A DNA stretch of 64,000 bases from Desulfallas thermosapovorans DSM 6562 (GTDB taxonomy: Bacteria; Bacillota; Desulfotomaculia; Desulfotomaculales; Desulfallaceae). The translations under genes were made by a program, and so were the position numbers. The notes under the pieces were generated by a model. That model searched no databases. It worked only from the letters and a program-made list of their open reading frames with translations, and had not been told where the DNA came from. Location: positions 1-64,000 of the forward strand of contig NZ_VNHM01000006.1 of assembly GCF_008124625.1 (NCBI RefSeq). The letters run 5' to 3'. Positions 26,679-35,358 of the stretch are shown piece after piece. The stretch's first letter is position 1. Every line of letters starts with the position of its first letter.

Positions 26679-27884
26679 TCAGCGAAGCCAACTTTTGATA
26701 CGACCCACCAAACCCCCCTCCGTCATTCGCTTCACCCCGCAGGGTACCTGTCCCTGCCCGGGTTCCCGGAGAGCCAGTCCAACGGCAGTGTTATACCGGT
26801 AAGCTTCCTCTTCAGGCACGCTTTCCACCAGCAACGTATTACAACCCCTGCGCACAGGCATTTCCCAGTAGTCCCGTGCCATCTTCAACAAACCGCGCAG
26901 CCGGGCGCCCCCCCCTGTAATAACAATACCCCCGGGCAGGGAAGCCCCCAGTTCCAGATGTTCTAAGAATTGTTTCACAAACTCAAGTATTTCTTCAATT
27001 CTCGACCTGATAATTCTATGTACCAGTTTACCTGAGACAACGTTACAACCCGTCCCGGATATATTCGGAACACGAACCTCTTCGTCGATTGAGCCCAGCC
27101 CGTAAGTAATTTTTATCTTTTCAGCGGTCTCCAGTGTGGTATGCAGGCCCACTGCCAGGTCGGCGGTAATATGTCCCGCCCCCACCGGAAATACGCTTAT
27201 ATAACGCAGCGTGCCATGATTGATAAAAATCGCCCTGGTCATGCCGGCCCCCATATCCACACATACCACACCCACTTGTCCTTCCACAGCCGCCAGCACC
27301 GCCCGGGCTGTTGCCAGCGAGCCAACCTTGCTTTGCACCGCCTGCAAACCTGCGTTGTGCAGGCAAAGCATGGTCGTTTCCAAATTACTTCCCGGAACAG
27401 CCAGGGCTGTAGCCTCCATTTCCAGTTCCCTTCCCCTGCAGCCCAAAGGCCTGGCAGTATGTTTACCATCAATACGGAAGTCGGCATTAACCAATTGAAC
27501 AATTGCCCAATCCGCAGGCAAAACAGCTTGACTGAATTTGTGCTGCAGATTTTGTAAATCTTGCCGGTCCACCGCCCGCCGCCTGGCCATGACTTGTTTC
27601 TCCCTGCCGTGCCTGACCACCAATTCCGGGCCGTCAATACCTATATTAACGGAGTCAAAGGGTACCCCTGCGGCAGCCCGGGCATCGGACACGGCTTTTT
27701 TTATGGCCGCAGCGGCATCGTGTATATCCACCGCCTGACCGTTTTTCACGCCTATTGATGGACAATAACCAAAGCCCAAAGGTTCCTGTTTGGCCCCGCA
27801 ACCGCATTTCAGCACGGCCACGGCTATACCGGATGTGCCAATATCCAGACCTACCACCACATCTTTTTGTGCTGTGCCGGCCAA
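26679..27884 (-). CDS. ftsA: Cell division protein FtsA
   Basis: A 401-aa actin-fold ATPase: phosphate 1 motif VVGLDIGTSGIAVAVL, phosphate 2 VVCVDMGAGMTRAIF, adenosine motif GGIVITGGGARLRGL. The C-terminus GLVGRIKSWLR is an amphipathic membrane-targeting helix, as in true FtsA. It anchors FtsZ to the membrane beside SepF. The TTG start follows GGGAGGT. It lies upstream of ftsZ as usual. Confidence 0.94.
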   Translation of the reverse strand: MAGTAQKDVVVGLDIGTSGIAVAVLKCGCGAKQEPLGFGYCPSIGVKNGQAVDIHDAAAAIKKAVSDARAAAGVPFDSVNIGIDGPELVVRHGREKQVMARRRAVDRQDLQNLQHKFSQAVLPADWAIVQLVNADFRIDGKHTARPLGCRGRELEMEATALAVPGSNLETTMLCLHNAGLQAVQSKVGSLATARAVLAAVEGQVGVVCVDMGAGMTRAIFINHGTLRYISVFPVGAGHITADLAVGLHTTLETAEKIKITYGLGSIDEEVRVPNISGTGCNVVSGKLVHRIIRSRIEEILEFVKQFLEHLELGASLPGGIVITGGGARLRGLLKMARDYWEMPVRRGCNTLLVESVPEEEAYRYNTAVGLALREPGQGQVPCGVKRMTEGGLVGRIKSWLR

Positions 27885-27961
27885 GCAGGCCTACCTCCCT
27901 ATCTTTACTTATATTGTAAACTTCAACGTACAGTAATAATTTCCTTTTTTTATTTGCTAAT

Positions 27962-28303
27962 TTAATTTTTTAAAATATGACGGCGAATAATGGCCAAATT
28001 TTGAAACAGCCTGACACCAAAGGCCACCACCGCAGCCAGATAAAGGTCAATACCCAACCGGTCGCCGATATACGTCAGTCCTGCGGCCAAGAGGGCGTTA
28101 CTGAAGAAGCCGGTGACAAATATATCCTGATCAAATTTATCTTCAAAAGCAGCCCTGATACCGCCGAAAACCGAGTCCAACGCCGCCAAAGCAGCAATGG
28201 ACATATACTTGGCATAATTCTGCGGTATAACCACCGGGATGTACAAACCAATTAAAGTACCAATCCCCAGACCTACCACAGCTAGCAGGATGCCAATCCT
28301 CAT
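27962..28303 (-). CDS. sbp: Small basic protein, DUF1290 family
   Basis: A 113-aa protein with three or four hydrophobic segments: residues 2-24 (ILLAVVGLGIGTLIGLYIP), about 30-50, 65-80 and 88-105. B. subtilis sbp occupies the same place between ylxX and ftsA. The role is unknown; the conserved location implies a link to division or envelope assembly. GGGTGA precedes the ATG. Confidence 0.92.
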   Translation of the reverse strand: MRIGILLAVVGLGIGTLIGLYIPVVIPQNYAKYMSIAALAALDSVFGGIRAAFEDKFDQDIFVTGFFSNALLAAGLTYIGDRLGIDLYLAAVVAFGVRLFQNLAIIRRHILKN

Positions 28304-28338
28304 GATTCAAGTCACCCACCGTTCCACCGGCATGGTTT

Positions 28339-29022
28339 TCACTTCCCGTAGGCCGGCAAAGTTAAATCATCGTGTTTTTCCACGGTTACCTTTATACCCA
28401 AATCCCGCCAGTATTCCTTTAATCCACCGGGTAATTCCAGGCTGTCCATCAGAATGTCCGGGTTACCAATAGCCAGTATTTGATACGGAGGTATCACCCG
28501 GTTAAGGTTAATATTAATAAAGGAACCGGCCAGCCTGATCTCAGTGGTGGCGATAATACGCTCCCCGTTAATGGATATTGCTTCCGCTCCAGCGCCCCAC
28601 AACTCGTTTACCGCGCTTAACAAATCCTCATCCCGAATAATCATCAACTCAGGCGGTATTTGAGAATTCTCTGTGTCAGTATCAGGTTTATCCAGCACCA
28701 GTTCAATACCGGGGCCGCTAACCGTAACCAACCCCGCGTTCATTCGCACTTTGTTCAATTCACTTTGCAGGGCATTTTTAGCCTCGGCCTGACCTTGATT
28801 GATCTGGTTTAGTTTGAAAGTCAGGTCACTTATCTCTTTGGACAGGCTTTCTTTCTCTTCGTTAATATGCTTTAATTCCGCATTCAGTTCCTGGGCCCGG
28901 TCAATGGATATGCCATTGGTGGCGCTGTTGGTCACGCGAAACTGCATAGTCAGCATTAGACCCAGCACCGCGGCAACCAGCATAATGGAGGCATACATAC
29001 CTGTTTTTTGGGGCACCACCAA
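28339..29022 (-). CDS. DUF881 family protein (YlxX-like)
   Basis: A 227-aa protein with one N-terminal membrane helix (about residues 8-27), a coiled coil (about 45-85, LNAELKHINEEKESLSKEI) and a DUF881 domain with ELMIIRDEDLLSAVNELWGAGAEAISINGERI. It is the second of two DUF881 paralogues, as in B. subtilis ylxW-ylxX. The function is not established; membrane topology and context suggest an envelope or divisome role. The start is one of three consecutive TTG/GTG codons after GGGAGG. Confidence 0.9.
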   Translation of the reverse strand: MVVPQKTGMYASIMLVAAVLGLMLTMQFRVTNSATNGISIDRAQELNAELKHINEEKESLSKEISDLTFKLNQINQGQAEAKNALQSELNKVRMNAGLVTVSGPGIELVLDKPDTDTENSQIPPELMIIRDEDLLSAVNELWGAGAEAISINGERIIATTEIRLAGSFININLNRVIPPYQILAIGNPDILMDSLELPGGLKEYWRDLGIKVTVEKHDDLTLPAYGK

Positions 29023-29034
29023 CCACCTCCCGTA

Positions 29035-29742
29035 TCACGTCTTGGGTTTGGCATAATCGAATACAAGACTACCAGTATAGGCGGGGATAGTCAACTTGTC
29101 CACCTTTTTTACATCCACCTGAATACCCCAGAACTGCAGATAATCAATTACTCCGTTTTTCATTTTTAAAGCACTGGACAACGTTTCCGGACTACCCACC
29201 GCGGAAATAACAAAGGGTGGGCTGAGACGCTGGTTTTTGTTCACTAAAATTGAGGGCCCGATACAGCGTATTTCGGTGGTGGTGATTATTCTCTGCCCGT
29301 TCAGGGAAATAGCCTGGGCTCCGGCTGCTTTCAGTTCATTTAAGACCCGTAGCACATCCCCGTCATGCAGCACGTAAAAGTTGGGATTTTCCCCGGGCTG
29401 CAGCTCTTTGCTGCTATCATTAAGGGTCACTTCCACACCGGCTCCCTGCACCTCTTTCATGCCGGCCTTCTGGCGGGCCTCCTCCAAGTCCTTTTTCAAT
29501 TTGGATAATTCCGGGTCGGTTGCCGCGTCATCAAGCTGATTGCGTAGTTCATCAACCCTGGCCTGCAGTTGATTTCTGGATTGGCGGGCCTTGTCCAACT
29601 CTTCAGCCAGTGCCAGGGACCTGTCCAGATCCATCGGCGCATTCTCGGCAATATCCTGGGTGACCCGAAACTGCACTGCCAGTATAAACCCCGTGACCAC
29701 ACCAAACAGCAGCAGTATCCAGTAGTATGACTTTATTTTCAT
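29035..29742 (-). CDS. DUF881 family protein (YlxW-like)
   Basis: A 235-aa paralogue of the next gene with the same design: an N-terminal membrane helix (about residues 7-25), a coiled coil (about 45-95) and a DUF881 domain containing FYVLHDGDVLRVLNELKAAG and ISLNGQRIITTTEIRCIGPS. The pair may form a heteromeric membrane complex, which is inference only. GGGGGAA lies before the ATG. It follows divIB by 26 bp. Confidence 0.9.
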   Translation of the reverse strand: MKIKSYYWILLLFGVVTGFILAVQFRVTQDIAENAPMDLDRSLALAEELDKARQSRNQLQARVDELRNQLDDAATDPELSKLKKDLEEARQKAGMKEVQGAGVEVTLNDSSKELQPGENPNFYVLHDGDVLRVLNELKAAGAQAISLNGQRIITTTEIRCIGPSILVNKNQRLSPPFVISAVGSPETLSSALKMKNGVIDYLQFWGIQVDVKKVDKLTIPAYTGSLVFDYAKPKT

Positions 29743-29768
29743 GCCAGTTCCCCCAATAAGCTTACCCG

Positions 29769-30509
29769 TTAATCCCTGTATTTTACAACCGGCGAGTTGA
29801 CAATGGAGAAATCCACATACTCAATATTCTTATTTCCCTCCTGCAATTCCTCTATTACCTGCAAAAAATAATCTCCTTTTACATTCACGTTTTCCGGCAT
29901 ACCCAACCGGCATTCTATACCATCCAGGGTGTACAGCGTTACCAATCCTACGTTATTGACACTCACCTCGGACAGGTTATTACGTAGTTGTTCGGTCAAT
30001 TCCTGCACCACTTTCAAGGCAACATCCAATCCCTTGCCGGTAACTTTTTTACCCGGGCCGGCGGACTGCACCTGTATACCGGTAACCACGGGCAGTCCGG
30101 TGGCTGCAGCGCTGCCGGTGCGCAGGAAATAGCCTTCGGCATCCAGTTCCACAAAATGCTCGTCCACCACCACCAGTACCACAGGCTCCCGTTCGATAAC
30201 ATCAATGGATATGGTATCGGGGAAATCTCTGGTGATGTTTACTTCTTTGACCATGGGCAGAGCCTTTACCTTGGTGGAAGCAGTTTGCAAATCGGCTTTA
30301 AAAATATTCATCCCGGTTACTATACCGGACACCCGCACGATCTCCCCGGCGGTCATATTATTATTTCCCTGTACGGTAATTTTAGTTATTGAAAAAATGG
30401 GTGACTGCAGCAAAACATAGCCTGCCATCAGGGCAACGAAAATAAAAAAAAAACTCTGCCAAAAGATAAACTTTTTCTTTTTTCGCACTATACGCACTGT
30501 GCCTGACAT
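29769..30509 (-). CDS. divIB: Cell division protein FtsQ/DivIB
   Basis: A 246-aa bitopic protein: a short basic cytoplasmic N-terminus (VRIVRKKKKFIFW), a membrane helix (about residues 17-37), a POTRA domain starting FSITKITVQGNNNMTAGEIV, and the beta domain. It bridges FtsL and the septal penicillin-binding protein. The ATG at 30509 has GGAAGGGAAG upstream; an earlier start at 30533 overlaps that site. It begins the second dcw segment after the accessory stretch. Confidence 0.92.
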   Translation of the reverse strand: MSGTVRIVRKKKKFIFWQSFFFIFVALMAGYVLLQSPIFSITKITVQGNNNMTAGEIVRVSGIVTGMNIFKADLQTASTKVKALPMVKEVNITRDFPDTISIDVIEREPVVLVVVDEHFVELDAEGYFLRTGSAAATGLPVVTGIQVQSAGPGKKVTGKGLDVALKVVQELTEQLRNNLSEVSVNNVGLVTLYTLDGIECRLGMPENVNVKGDYFLQVIEELQEGNKNIEYVDFSIVNSPVVKYRD

Positions 30510-30686
30510 ACCGTCTTCCCTTCCTAACAGCATCCGCTAACCCCAAGTTAAACTGGTCTAACCCGCTAATCGATTAATTCTTTAAATTATAGAACACCAT
30601 GACAAACTTGTCCAAATAAAACTGCCATAAACCTGGCTTTTACAAGAAAACGGTTCCCGGTAACCGAAAACCGCCAAATTCACCAG

Positions 30687-30851
30687 CTACTTTCTTACTT
30701 CTTTCTCTTCGAAACAAAGACACTTCTTTCCCGTAGCCCTCAAAACCTCATTGGAGGGATTGTACCTGCCCTTGATCCCATAAATTTTGCAACCATAGGG
30801 GAATCTGACATCCCAGGTTACATAAAAGTGCTTGCATTTCCTACAATTCAC
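30687..30851 (-). CDS. Small Cys-rich protein, 54 aa
   Basis: A GTG at 30849-30851, eleven bases after GGGGGTG, opens a frame containing NCRKCKHFYVTWDVRFPYGC and ending with a further CLCFEEK. Four or five Cys arranged as CxxC...C...CxC suggest a zinc or iron-sulfur site. Similar short proteins occur in many Firmicutes and deltaproteobacteria, as I recall. It overlaps the end of pepF by 11 bases, implying translational coupling. The function is unknown. Confidence 0.75.
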   Translation of the reverse strand: MNCRKCKHFYVTWDVRFPYGCKIYGIKGRYNPSNEVLRATGKKCLCFEEKEVRK

Positions 30852-32667
30852 AGGCGCCCGGCACCCCCAAGGCCATGCTCTCCAATTCCCCCACCAACCG
30901 GGCAAACACATCAAGACATTCCTGCACCGGCCGGGGACTGGTCATATCCACACCGGCGGAATTTAACAGCTGCAGGGGATAATCGGAACCACCCCGGCTT
31001 AAAAAATCAATGTAGCGTTCCACGGCGCCACTGCCTTCGCTGCTGATACGGCGCGTCAGGGCAGTGGCTGCCGAAAAACCGGTGGCATATTTATATACGT
31101 AAAAAGCGGTATAGAAATGTGGTATACGTGCCCATTCCATGTCTATATCTCTGTCCACCACCACCTCCGGCCCGTAGTAATCGACGTTCAGTTGGTGGTA
31201 TATAGTGCAAAGCAGTTCAGGAGTTAAAGCTTCCCCCGCTTCCACCTGTTCGTGAATAATCTTTTCAAACTCGGCAAACATAGTCTGCCTGTACACGGTG
31301 CCCCGGAATTGTTCCAGATAGTGATTAAGCAGATAAATTTTCTTTTCCCGCTCCTTAACCGTCTGCAGCAAATACTGCATCAACAAAGACTCATTGACCG
31401 TAGAGGCCACCTCGGCGGTAAATATTTTATAATGGGCATATACATAAGGCTGTGACTTAAAGGAATAGTAAGAATGCATGGCATGTCCCATTTCATGGGC
31501 CAGGGTAAATACATTGTTCAGGTTATCCTGGTAGTTAAGCAGCACATAAGGATGTGTGCCATAGGGGCCCCAGGAATAGGCACCGCTTGTTTTACCCTTG
31601 TTTTCGTAAACATCCACCCAGCCCGCGCCGATACCCCCGGTCATTGTTTCTACGTAATCCTTGCCCAGCGGGGCCAGCCCTTCCCGCACCATCTCCACCG
31701 CCTCCGGGTAGGGAATGGTCCATTCTACGTCTTTAACCACGGGGGTGTAAATATCGTACATGTGCAGCTCATCAATTCCCAAAAGCTTCTTGCGCAGTCT
31801 CATGTAGCGGTAAAATGGCTCCAGGTTGCCGCGCACCGTCCGGATTAAATTATCATAAACCTGCACGGGTATATTATCCGCAAAAAGAGCCGCTTCAAGG
31901 GCGGAAGGGTATTTGCGCACCCGGGCGTAAAACACATCTTTTTTTACGCTGGCACCCAGCGTGGCCGCCAGGGTATTCTGAAACCGGCGGTAAGTTCTGT
32001 ACAAAGAGGTAAAGGCATCCCGGCGCACCCGGCGGTCCCTGCTTTCCATAAACTGCAAGTAGCGGCCGTGGGTGAGTTCCACCTCGCGACCCCGCTCATC
32101 TTTTACCGGGTCAAAGGTAAAGTCGGCATTGTTAATCATTCTGAATATATTGGCAGCCGCCTGGGTTACTTCCTGGGCCCGGGCCATTATCTGCTCTTCC
32201 GAAGCGGATAGGGTGTGGGGTTTTTGTCGCACCAATTCCTCCAGCATAAACCGGTACAGGGCCAAACCGGGTTCCTCTTGCAGGAATTTTTTCAGGGTTT
32301 GGCCGGGCAGAGCCAGAATTTCGGGTACAAAAAATGACACCGCAGCCTGGACCCGGGCATTCAGGCTTTCGGCCCGGTCGGACAAAGCCTGGTAAACTGG
32401 GTTGGTGTTATCTTCATCCCTTCTCATGCGGGCATAGGTATATATTTTTTCATTAAGCATATCCAACTGCTCCTGTAGTTGAAAGGCCTCCAACAACACA
32501 CGAGCCGATGTGCCCAGTTTGCCTTGGTAAGACTCCACCCGGGCAGCCAGTTCCAGCGTTTGCTGAAAGTCCCGCTCCACAGCATCGTCACCGGGGTAAA
32601 TATCCTCCAGCCTCCATTTATACCGGTCGGGAATTTCCCGGCGAGTGGGTAAATGTGCACTTTTCAA
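30841..32667 (-). CDS. pepF: Oligoendopeptidase F (M3 family)
   Basis: A 608-aa zinc metallopeptidase. The active site HEMGH is at 391-395 within FTLAHEMGHAMHSYYS, and the C-terminal zinc Glu lies in TVNESLLMQYLL. PepF cleaves oligopeptides of about 7-17 residues in the cytoplasm. Length is normal. The TTG start follows GGGAGGT. It lies in the accessory stretch between divIB and murA, transcribed like its neighbours but preceded by 238 bp of non-coding DNA. Confidence 0.97.
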   Translation of the reverse strand: MKSAHLPTRREIPDRYKWRLEDIYPGDDAVERDFQQTLELAARVESYQGKLGTSARVLLEAFQLQEQLDMLNEKIYTYARMRRDEDNTNPVYQALSDRAESLNARVQAAVSFFVPEILALPGQTLKKFLQEEPGLALYRFMLEELVRQKPHTLSASEEQIMARAQEVTQAAANIFRMINNADFTFDPVKDERGREVELTHGRYLQFMESRDRRVRRDAFTSLYRTYRRFQNTLAATLGASVKKDVFYARVRKYPSALEAALFADNIPVQVYDNLIRTVRGNLEPFYRYMRLRKKLLGIDELHMYDIYTPVVKDVEWTIPYPEAVEMVREGLAPLGKDYVETMTGGIGAGWVDVYENKGKTSGAYSWGPYGTHPYVLLNYQDNLNNVFTLAHEMGHAMHSYYSFKSQPYVYAHYKIFTAEVASTVNESLLMQYLLQTVKEREKKIYLLNHYLEQFRGTVYRQTMFAEFEKIIHEQVEAGEALTPELLCTIYHQLNVDYYGPEVVVDRDIDMEWARIPHFYTAFYVYKYATGFSAATALTRRISSEGSGAVERYIDFLSRGGSDYPLQLLNSAGVDMTSPRPVQECLDVFARLVGELESMALGVPGACEL

Positions 32668-32905
32668 AACTATTACCTCCCTGTGTTATTATAATCCAAA
32701 TACCTTTTCTTTTCTATATTTTTCCTGCAAAATACATTATTTAAAAATTTATTATGTTATAAGGTATCCTATCACCATGGATGTTAACAACTAAAGCACA
32801 GTGCAGCATTTTTATTGACCCTTTATCAACGTGCCCGCCCCGGTTTTAATAAACATGTAATTTATATTCCCTCCCTGGACAAAATCTTAATGGAGGTGAT
32901 AATAA

Positions 32906-33094
32906 ATGGACAAATACACCGTGCGGGGACCCGGCAAAGAATGTAACGAAATTACCGCCAATAGTTTAGATGAAGCACTGGAGATGGCCCAAAGCCAAAA
33001 TCCCGGCAAACAGGTGGCCGCGGACGCCAGTGGCATTATTTACGTATGTGAATCCGGTGAGGATCCCGACTCCTGCCAAATGAGGTTAAGTTAA
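32906..33094 (+). CDS. Small hypothetical protein, 62 aa
   Basis: A short acidic protein starting MDKYTVRGPGKECNEITANS with a heptad-like ALEMAQ segment and a C-terminal pair of Cys (YVCESGEDPDSC). TGGAGGTGAT lies before the ATG. I recognise no family. The good ribosome site and following terminator show a single-gene unit. The repeated Cys positions could bind metal. Confidence 0.75.
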   Translation: MDKYTVRGPGKECNEITANSLDEALEMAQSQNPGKQVAADASGIIYVCESGEDPDSCQMRLS

Positions 33095-33108
33095 TCATGA
33101 CCCTAAAA

Positions 33109-33137
33109 AACCCCGGCCGTTTTGCCGGGGTTGTTTT
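33109..33137 (+). terminator. Rho-independent terminator
   Basis: AACCCCGGC (33109-33117) pairs perfectly with 33124-33132, followed by GTTTT. Confidence 0.85.
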
Positions 33138-33211
33138 CACGTAATTGACAGGTATAAAGATTTGTCATAACCAAATAATAAGGCTGAACTCTCAATAACC
33201 CAACGGGGGGG

Positions 33212-33391
33212 ATGACAGTGGCACGGGAAGGTTTAATACCCACTGTTCTCGGCGCAGCAGTAACCACCACCGGACTGGCTTTGCGCAATGTAAACCCTAC
33301 GGTCGGCTGGGGTATAACGGGCTTTGGACTGGCGCATGTCATTTTAGGCACCATTGACCTGATACAGCACAAGCCCTATAAATTTAAGTAA
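33212..33391 (+). CDS. Small hypothetical membrane-associated protein, 59 aa
   Basis: An ATG directly after GGGGGG opens a 59-residue frame with two weakly hydrophobic helices: LIPTVLGAAVTTTGLAL and GWGITGFGLAHVILGTIDLI. It ends in the basic KPYKFK. An in-frame GTG two codons later (33218) has better spacing from the site. I do not recognise a family. It is followed by its own terminator, supporting a real gene. Confidence 0.65.
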   Translation: MTVAREGLIPTVLGAAVTTTGLALRNVNPTVGWGITGFGLAHVILGTIDLIQHKPYKFK

Positions 33392-33403
33392 ATGAGAGTT
33401 CAG

Positions 33404-33439
33404 GAGGGGGAAGCCATAGTGGCTTCCTTCCTCTGTTTT
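33404..33439. terminator. Terminator between convergent genes
   Basis: GGAAGCCA and TGGCTTCC form the core of a stem around 33409-33427, extended by GGAGG/CCTC, and a T-rich tail follows on the plus strand. Confidence 0.7.
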
Positions 33440-33461
33440 GCCTCAACCGCTATTTCTCCGG

Positions 33462-34217
33462 TTACCCGGCGTTCATGGCGCAGGGTCCCATGGCGCACTT
33501 ACCACAAACATCACATAGACCCAAATCGCTAAACAGACTGTCCACCTCCAGCAGCTGTTTATAGCACCTTTGCTTATCCAATTGCTGTACCTGCAACGCA
33601 CCGGTAGGGCAGTTTTGAACACAATACAGGCATTTCCCATCACGGTGATAATGGCATAATTCTTCTGTAGGCCGGGGTGTTGGGGGAACCCCGGCGGAAA
33701 TTACCAGTGTGCCCAGACGGCCGGCGCAGCCCGAAGCAGTGATTAACATGCGGTTTAGACCGAAGGTACCTAAACCGGCAACAAAGGCAACGCTCTTATG
33801 AGACCAGCCCGCGGTCAGATCTTGTTCGTTGAAGTTATGGGTAGGTTTTTCCGCCACCGCTTCAATTCCTTCCTCCCGCAGCACCCCGGTAAGCTCCTGG
33901 CAAATTTCGCTGATTAACCGGTTGGTTTCTATATACGCCACGGCCCATTCCCGGGCTATCTTTTCCTTATCCCGCCTGTTGGCCTTTACCACATCCTCCG
34001 CAAAGGGAATAAAAAAAGCCACTACAGTTTTGGCTCCGGGCAGCATTTCCCGGGGATGCAAATGATGAGGACCGATCACCTGCTTGATTTGGGTAAACAA
34101 GTGGTCATTGGCCGAGGCAAAACCCACCAGCGGCTCCCGGTAGCGGGTCACGGTCCGGGCTTGCAGCACCGAATTTGTTATAAATTTTACTATTTTGTCA
34201 CCAATAGCCATGTCCAT
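33462..34217 (-). CDS. QueG-like 4Fe-4S protein
   Basis: A 251-aa protein related to epoxyqueuosine reductase QueG: AKTVVAFFIPFAED, then KSVAFVAGLGTFGLNRMLIT, then ferredoxin-type Cys motifs (CLYCVQNCPTGAL and CDVCGKCAMGPC). QueG itself is longer, about 350-380 residues, and binds cobalamin; here the C-terminus and canonical DUF1730 signature are shortened. So it is probably a related iron-sulfur reductase rather than QueG. AAAGGAGA precedes the ATG. It stands alone. Confidence 0.82.
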   Translation of the reverse strand: MDMAIGDKIVKFITNSVLQARTVTRYREPLVGFASANDHLFTQIKQVIGPHHLHPREMLPGAKTVVAFFIPFAEDVVKANRRDKEKIAREWAVAYIETNRLISEICQELTGVLREEGIEAVAEKPTHNFNEQDLTAGWSHKSVAFVAGLGTFGLNRMLITASGCAGRLGTLVISAGVPPTPRPTEELCHYHRDGKCLYCVQNCPTGALQVQQLDKQRCYKQLLEVDSLFSDLGLCDVCGKCAMGPCAMNAG

Positions 34218-34436
34218 TATACTATCTCCTTTGTTTAGGCATTACCCATAGGATTTCTACACAGGGTAGGGGCTTCCCTTTTAGTACCGTAATACAACCT
34301 CTCCCCAGCCAGGACATCATCATATTATAAACCGCCCAAGTGTTAGAACCAGGACGTTACAAAAAGCAGGGTTTTCCCACCAGAACCTGGCATTTTCCTA
34401 CCGTCAAATTCGTATAATTAACAGAGGTGATATATT

Positions 34437-34625
34437 ATGGAAATAGCCATTTCCCTGGCCTGCGCTTTGGCAGGGATGGTGCTTGCATTGATGTTTTTGC
34501 TGGATTTGATATCCATGGTCGGCTCCGGTGTGGTGGAACGCAAAAGGCTGGTCATATGCCTGGTTAAATTGCTGGCGGGTTTGCTATTGTTACACTTTCA
34601 TTTTGAGATGGATATTTTAGATTAA
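34437..34625 (+). CDS. Small membrane protein, 62 aa
   Basis: Two hydrophobic helices (residues 3-25 and 40-54) linked by a short basic loop VVERKRL. GAGGTGAT lies before the ATG, and a TATAAT-like box is seen about 25 bp upstream of it. The function is unknown. It is flanked by non-coding DNA: 34218-34436 holds nothing else I can support. Confidence 0.65.
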   Translation: MEIAISLACALAGMVLALMFLLDLISMVGSGVVERKRLVICLVKLLAGLLLLHFHFEMDILD

Positions 34626-34650
34626 CATTGCAGTTTATTTCGGTGAGCAT

Positions 34651-34678
34651 AAAAAAGGACCCTTTAAGATTCGGGTCC
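34651..34678 (-). terminator. Terminator of the 62-aa coiled-coil gene
   Basis: On the minus strand GGACCC (34673-34678) pairs with GGGTCC (34657-34662), followed by six T. It may also slow plus-strand transcripts from 34625. Confidence 0.8.
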
Positions 34679-34702
34679 ATTATTTGTGTCATGACAATAG
34701 AT

Positions 34703-34891
34703 TTACAAAAGCTTATGAAACCTTTGGCTGGCCTCATCCAGCAAAACATCCGCTTTGTTGGAAAGCCTCTGCAATTCTTGTTTTTCCTGTTGATCATTGA
34801 TACGGTTTACAAAAGTTTTAATCTCGCCAATTACGTTCTTGGCATTATTAATGCAATTTTGCAGTTCAGCCTTATCGTTTGTGTTAATCAT
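34703..34891 (-). CDS. Small coiled-coil protein, 62 aa
   Basis: An all-helical protein of 62 residues with heptad repeats (AKNVIGEIKTFVNRIND and ELQRLSNKADVLLDEA). GGAGGTGATTTGTT precedes the ATG and a strong terminator follows. I do not recognise a family. It may be co-transcribed with the tiny frames upstream from the promoter near 35260. Confidence 0.75.
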   Translation of the reverse strand: MINTNDKAELQNCINNAKNVIGEIKTFVNRINDQQEKQELQRLSNKADVLLDEASQRFHKLL

Positions 34892-35019
34892 AACAAATCA
34901 CCTCCGTCATTTACTAAAGATAACTTTACCAATAATGAGGATAATTATGTACGTACCTTTTTCGCTGACTATAATAGGGTAAAATTTACCCCTGGCAGTA
35001 GTGACTAAATTGCTTGTAT

Positions 35020-35079
35020 CTAATCCCTTCCTTTTTTGGGTATTTGTTTATCTTGGTTGGTTTTTACCTCCGTGTCCAT
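35020..35079 (-). CDS. Possible 19-aa peptide
   Basis: An ATG with a very strong AAAGGAGGCGTGAGC ribosome site opens a 19-codon frame reading MDTEVKTNQDKQIPKKGRD. The site is the main reason to list it. It could be a real micropeptide or the broken start of a former longer gene. The function is unknown. Confidence 0.4.
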   Translation of the reverse strand: MDTEVKTNQDKQIPKKGRD

Positions 35080-35103
35080 GCTCACGCCTCCTTTATTCCC
35101 TTT

Positions 35104-35220
35104 TTACACTGCCATGCCGGCCATATAGCCAACAGTTACGGCAATACTACCCGCCAGAATCCACGCCAAAGGTTTACATCGCGATACCCGCCACCTGGTA
35201 GTTTGGACTACATTACACAC
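35104..35220 (-). CDS. Possible micro membrane protein, up to 38 aa
   Basis: A frame open from GTG 35220 ends with a clear hydrophobic helix, LAWILAGSIAVTVGYMAGMAV. No good ribosome site fits any start; TTG at 35169 would give about 21 residues. It lies downstream of a good promoter. Weak candidate. The rest of 34892-35358 shows no larger gene. Confidence 0.25.
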   Translation of the reverse strand: MCNVVQTTRWRVSRCKPLAWILAGSIAVTVGYMAGMAV

Positions 35221-35239
35221 ATTATGGTATTTTGTATTG

Positions 35240-35331
35240 ACTTCATTGTACTTAATACAATGTTTATTGTCAACACTTCATTGTAAATTTTCTAACCATT
35301 ATTTGATTTAATACTGCATTCGTTGTATAAT
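35240..35331. promoter_or_regulatory. Divergent promoters with palindromic operator upstream of XRE-hicBA
   Basis: Minus strand: TTGACA (35268-35273), 17 bp, TACAAT (35245-35250). Plus strand: TTGATT (35303-35308), 17 bp, TATAAT (35326-35331), reading into the XRE gene. A palindrome CATTGTA-N5-TACAATG (35244-35262) covers the minus -10 box, and ACTTCATTGTA occurs twice (35240-35250, 35275-35285) around that promoter. These are likely operators for the XRE regulator or HicB complex. Confidence 0.65.
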
Positions 35332-35358
35332 ATTGATATATCGCCGGGGAGTGGTTAC

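Noticed and set aside
33462-34217. True epoxyqueuosine reductase queG
   Set aside because: Too short and lacking the usual C-terminal part; kept as QueG-like iron-sulfur protein.
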